Source: Andalucia godoyi
Lineage: Eukaryota > Discoba > Jakobea > Jakobida > Andaluciidae
Assembly (NCBI GenBank): GCA_009859145.1
Contig: VRVR01000032.1
Coordinates: forward strand, 202,795 to 266,794
Direction of reading: 5' to 3'
Length of the DNA stretch: 64,000 bases
Positions within the stretch are counted from its first letter, which is position 1; each line of letters opens with the position of its first letter. The notes under the pieces are model-generated. The model ran no database searches, was not told the DNA's origin, and saw only the letters and a program-made list of their open reading frames with translations. The position numbers and the translations under genes are program-made. Below are positions 57,784 to 64,000 of the stretch, in pieces.

Positions 57784-58207
57784 AACGGATACCAACGAGA
57801 TCACACACGCGATCAAAAAAACGACAGCAATAATAACGAAAAAGAGCACACACACCAAAACCCGACGCTTTTGTCGATTGAAGTCTGGGACCCGCTCAAA
57901 CAAGCAACGCAAAAACTTTGCTTCCTTGCTGCAAATCCCGCACAGCTTTTTGGCTCCGTTCGTTTCTTATTGGAGTACGTCAGACGGGAGGCCATTCGAT
58001 TCTCCATGTTTCGCAAAGATCGCCAGCGAAGCAAAGGAGATGGGTGGGAAGAGAGAGGGGGGAGGAGACGGGTGATTTTACAAAAAACAAATCGCGGCAA
58101 ACAACTGCAGCTGCTATTTCTAACCATAACGTATACGCAATCCGCAATGCCAGAAAGCGTAATCCTGCAAGCGCAGACCAGCGTTTGCAGCGGAGCTCGT
58201 GGGATTA
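57784..58207. other. Intergenic 424 bp, no supported gene
   Basis: This gap lies between two minus-strand genes. Only short competing frames are seen. The TauE/SafE promoter and HDAC 3' UTR are expected here. Confidence 0.4.
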
Positions 58208-59491
58208 TCAGAGATCCATGTCGTCTTTATCCTGGTCAAAGTCATCATCGTAAAACTCTGAAATGTGGACAACTCTTCGGTCCAGCGATTTTCGAGAGTC
58301 TCGGATGTCTGGATCTTCCTCTTCCGTGTCTTCCAAAAGCATCATGTCTGGAGGGGCGTCTTGCATCATCACGCCAGGCGCGCCTTGCAAACTGCGCATA
58401 TTTTCGTAGATGCGCTGTTTGAGACGATCAAGATAGTCCGGTGTATTTAGGTTTTCCATATTCGACGGAGTCAAGTGCAAACGAAAATCTGGGCCAAAAT
58501 ACTCGAAGAAATCATTGTAAGGCAATTCGTCGGGAATGTCTCTTCCAAGCAACACTGCAGTCTCATACGTCCAACACCGGGCAACATTGCGCACTGTATA
58601 ACCACCGCCGCCCAAAACAAGAGTAGGAAGCCCGAATTTCTTGACGTACTGAACGCAGTCAGCATGGCCTTTGAGCGTCAGATTGAAGCATCCGAGACGG
58701 TCGCCTGCCAAGGAGTCTGCGCCGCACTGCAAGACTACAGCTCCGGGTCTATAGAATTCCATGATCCAGTCAATGACAGGGCGAAAGATATTCTGGTAGT
58801 TCCAGTCATCAATGCCATCCCGCAATGGAAAGTTCACCGAGTAGTTCTTACCCCGACCCGCTCCAACATCGCGAATGTCGCCGGTTCCCGGAAAGTAGTC
58901 TCCAAACTTGTGAAACGACAGCGTCATTACCCGATCTGTTGTGTAAAATGCCTCTTCAACTCCATCTCCATGATGAATGTCAATATCAATGTAAAGAACA
59001 CGAGTGTGGTACTTGAGGAGTTCGAGAATTGCAAGAACAATGTCGTTGATGTAGCAAAACCCCGATGCTTCCGCTTTCTTTGCGTGGTGGAGACCACCCG
59101 CCCAGTTGATCGCAAAATCCGCTTGGTTGTGATTGAGCTTGACTGCACCTTCGATCGATCCACCAGACGAGATCTGGCAAAACTCGAACATCCCGTCGAA
59201 TATCGGACTCTCCTCGCCGACGTTAAATCGCTGCATCTGCGTCTGAAACTCATCCATGTTCTCCGGAGTGATCCTTCGAAGAAAGTCGACATAGTCATGC
59301 GAATGAAACCGCGAGATTTCTGCCTCTGATGCAAGATGAGGTCGGTACACGTCCAAGTGGTTGTATAGACCATAGTTGAGAAGCAGGTTGTGCGTCATCT
59401 TTATTCGATGCGGCTTCATTGGATGTCCCTGGCCATAGTAATAATTTCCTATGTCGTGGTCGAAAAAGTACGCAACCCTTGATTTCGACAT
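58208..59491 (-). CDS. HDAC1: Class I histone deacetylase (HDAC1/2, RPD3)
   Basis: The product has 427 residues from the ATG at 59491 (the TTG start upstream is discarded). It opens with the class I signature [20 protein letters not shown] and [19 protein letters not shown]. Active-site and zinc residues: [20 protein letters not shown] (His pair), [20 protein letters not shown] (Asp and His ligands), [36 protein letters not shown] (Asp ligand) and [14 protein letters not shown]. The acidic tail ends [13 protein letters not shown]. The enzyme removes acetyl groups from histone lysines in Sin3/NuRD-type complexes. All catalytic residues are present. Confidence 0.97.
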   Translation of the reverse strand: MSKSRVAYFFDHDIGNYYYGQGHPMKPHRIKMTHNLLLNYGLYNHLDVYRPHLASEAEISRFHSHDYVDFLRRITPENMDEFQTQMQRFNVGEESPIFDGMFEFCQISSGGSIEGAVKLNHNQADFAINWAGGLHHAKKAEASGFCYINDIVLAILELLKYHTRVLYIDIDIHHGDGVEEAFYTTDRVMTLSFHKFGDYFPGTGDIRDVGAGRGKNYSVNFPLRDGIDDWNYQNIFRPVIDWIMEFYRPGAVVLQCGADSLAGDRLGCFNLTLKGHADCVQYVKKFGLPTLVLGGGGYTVRNVARCWTYETAVLLGRDIPDELPYNDFFEYFGPDFRLHLTPSNMENLNTPDYLDRLKQRIYENMRSLQGAPGVMMQDAPPDMMLLEDTEEEDPDIRDSRKSLDRRVVHISEFYDDDFDQDKDDMDL

Positions 59492-59979
59492 CGACAAGAA
59501 CCAGATTCCGCGACGAACAAGTGGAGAACGCTTTCGAAAAGTGTGCAAGATGTTTTTTTAAAATAAAAACTCTATTTCTCCATTTGGGATTGAGCAGTTT
59601 CGAGGCTTCCGGGTCGTTCCGGTGAAAAGGCGGCCGCAAAAAATGGGCAGTGTCACTGCGGTGACACTCTCAGGAAAATGTCAGATGGAAAGATGGACTC
59701 ATCCTCGCCTCCTACATCGCACTGGCATCGCACGCATTCTCAAGGGGGGAGGGGTTTTTTTACGTCAGTTTTCAGAAGGGACGGAGTCATCATGTCGCCC
59801 CATGGCACACAGGCCGCATTTCCTGAAAGCATTTTCGTCCGTGACTAGGGTGAGCTGACCCCGATAGTCATTCCATGGGGCAAGACATGAAATAATGTGC
59901 CACATAAAAAAAATATATTAATGAAGACGACATTTGTTCGCTCATAGTTGATCAAAAAACTTTACAACACCAGCACGAC

Positions 59980-60018
<39 letters not shown>

Positions 60019-60171
60019 GTACCCATTCCGAATGTCGGGTCCCGAGTGGCGAACGCTGAACATATACACCAACAAGCACGGTACCAGTAGCAGCCGAGTA
60101 TAAATAAAAATTGACAGCAAAGACTGTTCAGCTCAGTGGCTTGTTTGAAAAAGCACCCTCTCAGGCCCTCG
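59492..60171. promoter_or_regulatory. HDAC upstream region with palindromes and CA repeat
   Basis: A perfect hairpin AGTGTCAC-TGCG-GTGACACT sits at 59649-59668, about 160 bases upstream of the HDAC ATG. A second, imperfect inverted repeat (CATGTCGCCCCATGG, 59791-59805, and CCATGGGGCAAGACATG, 59873-59889) and a (CA)17 run at 59982-60016 follow. No protein gene is seen. Confidence 0.55.
59982..60016. repeat. (CA)17 microsatellite
   Basis: A pure CA dinucleotide run lies in the gap downstream of the 60172 gene stop. It is GT-rich on the coding strand of that gene. Confidence 0.92.
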
Positions 60172-61671
60172 TCATACAAAATTGTTGTCCGCTCGAGCCA
60201 GAAAAATGTCAGTTGTGATATGCGCGGTTGCACAGATCATGAACCAGTAGAGTTGCCGAGACGACGCAAATTCCTTGAGCGGGCGCGTCACCGGGAAGCC
60301 AGAAAGACGAGACATGCTGATCAAGACGACGGACGCCGCAATACACTCAACTATCAATGCAGCAATGCAAAACAGAAGAAGGAGTTGATACTCGCGACCA
60401 TCGATGGCAGAAAAAAAAGCGAAATGCTTTGAATTGTAGCCATATCGGATGAATGCAAAGGTCGAAATGTAAGCAATGAGGGATTCAAAAGTGATCACCA
60501 ACCGGCAGCAATACTCGACGACCACCATCCATTGATATTCTTTTGAGCTCAATTTTTCAAATGTTCCTTGGTTTGCTCCAGTGCAGAATCCCTGGACCCA
60601 CTCCAGAAACACCTCGGAAAATCGAAAATACAACCTCGTCATGCGAAATGGATACATTAGCATTTCGAGCACAACGTGGCCTATCTGGATGAACACAAAT
60701 GTCTCCACATCGACCAACGACCCAAACAGATTTCGATAAAAAAGAAGGTAAAATGCAAGTCCCACAATCTCACCAGCGTAGCACATGGAAGCGCCCCCGG
60801 TCTTGCCACCGTCCAACACGATGCCAATGATCTTCATGAACGACTTGAGCAAGAAAACGACAATCGCAAATATGAAATACTGCAGGATCTGCTCACTTGC
60901 TGTGTCGGCTGCCGCAAACGCTTCAGCCATAAATTGGCAAAAGAAAAACGAGGCCATGATGCCACACTCGAACGCAAAAGCAAACAACAGCTGCGTGAAA
61001 GCATTACGCTGTTCCGTCAGATCATAAGGAGGGTCAAAGAAAAACACGGCTTGGCTGACACGAATGCGATCGTGCACAGGAGCCGCCTTCGCGACGACTT
61101 CTTCGGGATCATTGTCCACGAGAGGAGACTCAAGAGAGTTTGAATCTTTCGATCTGCTACCGATTCGGAGACCCTTCCTCCTCGCGTCCAATTTTCTGCA
61201 ATAGAGAAAGAAAGTGATGATCAGGAAACACCAGTTCGCAAACGGAGGGGTCACAAAAATGTACGGCTTCTTCTCCCATCCCATATACCAGACAAACACC
61301 ATGAACAACACACAGAACGGTATTCCAACGATCCCTGGGAGCCATCGAAAAACGTTGGGCAGCCCAGGGAGCGCATAGTCAAACGGCAGCATCAACAAGG
61401 GATATCCAATGCAGGTGTACACAACAGTAAAGAAAACAAACAGAGGGTATGAAATGCCGTCTGCTTCAGGAGGGGAGTTGAGTGGAATGGAAACAAGCAG
61501 CATTGTAATCACTATTGGAAAAATCGCCTGCTGAAGCAACGAAGAACACAAGGAAGATAAGGACATCTTTCCCTTGCCAAGACGTGTCTGCAGCTGGGTC
61601 AGCGACAGGGATTCGCCAGCCAGCGGAGCAGATATCAGAACTGCACCCGCAGGAAGTGGTATCAAATCCAT
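60172..61671 (-). CDS. Polytopic membrane protein, about 11 helices, unknown
   Basis: The product has 499 residues from the ATG at 61671 (the longer frame starts at a GTG). Hydrophobic segments include IFPIVITMLLVSIPLN, PLFVFFTVVYTCIGYPLLML, IVGIPFCVLFMVFVWYMGWE, NWCFLIITFFLYC, FAFAFECGIMASFFFCQFMA, YFIFAIVVFLLKSFMKIIGI, YAGEIVGLAFYLLFYRNLFG and LLLLFCIAALIVECIAASVV. A 70-residue soluble loop (about 170-230) carries acidic and Lys residues. The charged block FDPPYDLTEQRNAFTQLLFA opens the second half. No family signature is recognised; a transporter or channel is likely. Its 3' end lies near the CA repeat. Confidence 0.75.
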   Translation of the reverse strand: MDLIPLPAGAVLISAPLAGESLSLTQLQTRLGKGKMSLSSLCSSLLQQAIFPIVITMLLVSIPLNSPPEADGISYPLFVFFTVVYTCIGYPLLMLPFDYALPGLPNVFRWLPGIVGIPFCVLFMVFVWYMGWEKKPYIFVTPPFANWCFLIITFFLYCRKLDARRKGLRIGSRSKDSNSLESPLVDNDPEEVVAKAAPVHDRIRVSQAVFFFDPPYDLTEQRNAFTQLLFAFAFECGIMASFFFCQFMAEAFAAADTASEQILQYFIFAIVVFLLKSFMKIIGIVLDGGKTGGASMCYAGEIVGLAFYLLFYRNLFGSLVDVETFVFIQIGHVVLEMLMYPFRMTRLYFRFSEVFLEWVQGFCTGANQGTFEKLSSKEYQWMVVVEYCCRLVITFESLIAYISTFAFIRYGYNSKHFAFFSAIDGREYQLLLLFCIAALIVECIAASVVLISMSRLSGFPVTRPLKEFASSRQLYWFMICATAHITTDIFLARADNNFV

Positions 61672-61952
61672 CGTCGTCTCTATCTTTCTGGGGGGCACGA
61701 ACCTCGAAGCTCTCGAAATACTGGACAAACTGAAACGAAGCTCGAAAGCACAGAGCACAGCCTCTGCGGAGATCGGGACGTCGGGGACTTTTGCAGGAAC
61801 ACCTGTCACGTGCTATTTGGGTGGGTAGATATTGTACGACAGATCGCAATCTCACGGATGGAAAGTGTTCGTTTATGAGGAAACTGGCGGTGTGCAGCAC
61901 GAACAGACGAAAGCATCCCATCCCTGAACAGTCCAGCGACCTGAAATACACG

Positions 61953-62123
61953 CTAGGCATCCAAATCCAAATACAGCCATTCATCCAAGCACATGATTTC
62001 TGCGGGACCGAATTGTTCTGCGGTTGTCCTGGCGCGAATGGAATCGATATCCATTTCAGGAAGCGCAACATTTCTGCAAAGGAAACGTCTGTGTACCCAA
62101 AAAACGGATCTCTGTAACGCCAT
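61953..62123 (-). CDS. Possible small protein, 56 codons
   Basis: The ATG at 62123 opens MALQRSVFWVHRRFLCRNVA followed by LPEMDIDSIRARTTAEQFGP and an acidic end with DEWLYLDLDA. An Arg-rich, hydrophobic start resembles a mitochondrial presequence. The frame overlaps another open minus frame, so coding is uncertain. Confidence 0.25.
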   Translation of the reverse strand: MALQRSVFWVHRRFLCRNVALPEMDIDSIRARTTAEQFGPAEIMCLDEWLYLDLDA

Positions 62124-62635
62124 TGAATATGGGCACCTGGTGCTATGCCAGAATGCGAACAAGCACAAATACGGAAAATGGTCCACAGCACTTTTTCTGG
62201 GATAATGCTGGTGACTGGTAGAGTCAGGGACGGCGAGCAATCTGGTAAAAGAAATTCTCTTGGTGACGACGCCGTTCAGGAGTTGTACGTGAAATATTAA
62301 TTACCCAATTCCCGACTACAGTCGCTTTTTCTCCTTTAATGTTTTGCTGAATGCGTTACACTGGGATTGTGCTACGGTCTGCCACCGCTGTGTGCTGACG
62401 AGAACCTATGTCCAGCAGTGCCAGTCGTTGGTGCGGCCGTATGGTAGCGAAAGCTCGTGGTAAGAAGGCAGATTCTTTTTTTGCCTGGCCAGGGTTCTGC
62501 AAACCCCTCGTCACCTCATCTTGGTGTGCGTACCCTCGAACAAGGCCGGTGATTTGACCCGAGTCCGGCATGCATTGTTGAGATGAAGGAAATGCAGCGA
62601 GACATTACATCAGCGCGCGGATGGGGGATGGAAAA

Positions 62636-62777
62636 GATGCGACGTTTTACACAGCAGGGGGTTCAGAAAACACAGAGCATGACAGCCAATCGCATCTGAG
62701 GCCGTAGCAGACGCGACATTCAAAATGTAGTGACCATGATCAGAAGCGATGGCGCACTGTCCGGAACAGGACAGTGC
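62636..62777 (+). ncRNA. Possible structured RNA (hairpin cluster)
   Basis: AGATGCGA (62636-62643) pairs perfectly with TCGCATCT (62692-62699), ACATT-CAA-AATGT forms at 62717-62729, and GCACTGTCC-ggaaca-GGACAGTGC forms at 62754-62777. They follow one another in the longest gap of the window. No known RNA family is recognised. DNA-level function or chance is possible. Confidence 0.25.
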
Positions 62778-63092
62778 TTGCATAAAAGCAAAGCAAGTCG
62801 CAAGTAAACATACATGCAGCACCAGTGACGCAGAACCAGCGCCTTGGACGTAGAAAACCTGGATGGACGTCCCCATAAACAGTCGAAGCGCGGTCAAGAT
62901 CGCACCCACCTCAATGGACACAGCCTACTGGAAATCCAAGCCCTAATATCTCTAGGTCGCAAAGTATCTGCAGTCCATCCAGAGTATCAAGCGAAACAAC
63001 GCAGGCTTCATGCATGGCACGAAAAGTACGACAACTGTATCGATATCGGCCCGAAAAACGTCGCACTGCTTCTCTGACAAGACAGTTGTCAT

Positions 63093-64000
63093 CTACTCGT
63101 ATAACTCGGGCAGAACACTGCAAAACAGGAACTGCGCGGCGAACAGGGCGCTGACGAAGGATGCATACGGCTTCGCAACGTCCGTGCGCGACCCTGCGAA
63201 ATTCATCACCGCCTTTTGGAACAAGAAGATTGGTTTCTTGGGCTCATTTTCAATCGCCTTGGCGATTCCAACGCCTTCCATCTCGATGGCGCGCAATCTT
63301 CGAGATGCAGTGTCTCTGCGCAGCGCGTCCCAGCCTGCTTTGTTCTGGAGATCCTCCTTGACAAAGTCCACTGCACAGCCAATTGAGCCGGTCAGTGCAT
63401 TGGTCCTGATCGGGATGTCATTCGGGGAAGTGGAACTCGGCATCCTTTTGGCGGCCGCGGAAGCCGCAATGAACGTCGCTATGCCAGAAGATGGATCCTC
63501 GATCTTTGCATTCCACACGCTCACTGTGTTGGAGATCAGTGCTTGGAGATTCGCACCCGGCGCAGAATTCAGGGTGATCCTTTCAATGTCGAATTTCATG
63601 CCTTCGTGCGTCGCCTTGCCTCGTGTCACACTAAACACATCCGTTGCCACAACGACGGTCCCGAAGCCAATGTCGTTGTATCCCGGATACCCGGCACAAA
63701 CACCCGAGACAAGGACGTGCGATGGCTTGAAATGCAGCAGTAACTGGGGCACGACTACCGCAAAATGAACTGATCCTTGGACGTCGCCAAAGTTGATGTG
63801 ATGCAGCCGGTACACATCCGCATTGCCCTGACTCTTGTTTCGGAAAACGTACGTCTGGAACCTCAGAAGATGGTCGTGGTCGTCGGAGAGCTTCGTCCTG
63901 GCCTCAATGCACTCCACAGACACGCGCTTGAAATCCAAAAAGTCAGGCAAGGAAGGATCCTCCTTCCCGCAAAGAGATTCCAAGAGCTGGTTACGACTAT
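63093..64000 (-). CDS. Nucleoside phosphorylase/nucleosidase-like protein, N-terminus beyond window
   Basis: At least 302 residues are seen, open to the window end without a reliable ATG (the first start-like codon is TTG at 63983), so the N-terminus is missing. The PNP_UDP/MTA-SAH nucleosidase fold shows VLVSGVCAGYPGYNDIGFGTV (the G-x-A/C-G loop), VVVATDVFSVTRGKATHEGM, and the nucleoside-ribose motif RLRAIEMEGVGIAKAI with Met-Glu-Gly. Such enzymes split purine nucleosides or S-adenosylhomocysteine-type substrates. In some eukaryotes the domain sits in larger immune-type or signalling proteins, which the missing N-terminus might explain. A catalytic Asp near the C-terminus is not obvious. Confidence 0.8.
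   Translation of the reverse strand, partial: SRNQLLESLCGKEDPSLPDFLDFKRVSVECIEARTKLSDDHDHLLRFQTYVFRNKSQGNADVYRLHHINFGDVQGSVHFAVVVPQLLLHFKPSHVLVSGVCAGYPGYNDIGFGTVVVATDVFSVTRGKATHEGMKFDIERITLNSAPGANLQALISNTVSVWNAKIEDPSSGIATFIAASAAAKRMPSSTSPNDIPIRTNALTGSIGCAVDFVKEDLQNKAGWDALRRDTASRRLRAIEMEGVGIAKAIENEPKKPIFLFQKAVMNFAGSRTDVAKPYASFVSALFAAQFLFCSVLPELYE

Larger units (their letters stand above)
61672..63092. other. Intergenic 1.4 kb: weak small ORF and hairpin cluster
   Basis: This is the longest gap in the window. The minus strand holds a 56-codon frame at 61953-62123 and an open, hydrophobic frame at 62610-62921 that starts only at a GTG next to a possible splice acceptor. The plus strand at 62636-62777 has three perfect hairpin pairs. 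No protein family or tRNA is recognised. A spliced or decayed gene is possible. Confidence 0.4.

Noticed and set aside
61466-62191. 241-residue minus-strand ORF
   Set aside because: Its C-terminal half is the wrong frame of the 60172-61671 membrane-protein gene. The N-terminal part competes with the small ORF 61953-62123, and neither is proven.
1-64000. tRNA, rRNA and spliceosomal RNA genes
   Set aside because: I looked for box A/box B tRNA elements, 5S-like sequence and U1-U6 signatures in the gaps and found none that fold convincingly.

Overview
The window is nuclear DNA of a free-living, aerobic, flagellated protist with a compact, intron-poor genome. It holds 36 protein genes in 64 kb, almost all single uninterrupted ORFs on both strands with short gaps, and the standard genetic code (TAA, TAG and TGA all end genes). 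Mitochondrial products (PDH E1 alpha, COQ2, IF1 ATPase inhibitor, a uL4m-type ribosomal protein) show a respiring mitochondrion. CFAP418 and the augmin subunit HAUS4 point to a cilium and an open-type spindle. I cannot name the species. An intron-poor excavate or another deep-branching heterotroph would fit, but that is inference. One gene (HAUS4) is clearly spliced, with three short introns that all start GTATGT.

Layout. 1-14.6 kb: ankyrin-repeat protein (cut by the window edge), a secreted beta-propeller-like protein, an ABHD17-like depalmitoylase candidate, a UBX-like protein, PHAF1, two unknown genes, an SDR42E-type sterol dehydrogenase and a truncated NSF-like AAA protein. 15-23 kb: TFIIS-like factor, COQ2, CFAP418, a ubiquitin-like/CesT-chaperone-domain protein and an orphan. 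23-33 kb: eIF5B, a GTPase-RhoGAP fusion, HAUS4, a short CIAPIN1/DRE2 and a LigB-type dioxygenase. 33-45 kb: coiled-coil protein, SLC19-like carrier, WD40 protein, membrane protein, IF1, PDHA and an orphan. 45-64 kb: a 1058-residue orphan, AlkB-type monooxygenase, XPR1, uL4m, a SWIM-RING E3, TauE/SafE, class I HDAC, a polytopic membrane protein and a nucleosidase-like protein cut by the window end. These are independent housekeeping genes; there are no operons.

The most unusual content lies between the genes. Three decayed fragments of a TnpB/Fanzor-type RNA-guided nuclease gene lie at about 3.5, 19.1 and 33.3 kb. Two of them share not only the last catalytic block and C-terminal tail but also about 100 bp of downstream non-coding sequence with a hairpin, which is where the guide RNA/right end of such elements lies. 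A separate 0.3-kb dispersed repeat occurs inverted at 3.0-3.4 and 42.1-42.4 kb. At least five genes have long (GA)n leaders directly upstream of the start codon.

Several long open frames begin only with TTG or GTG; for these I moved the start to the first plausible ATG and give the shorter coordinates. Names rest on motifs read by eye, not on searches.
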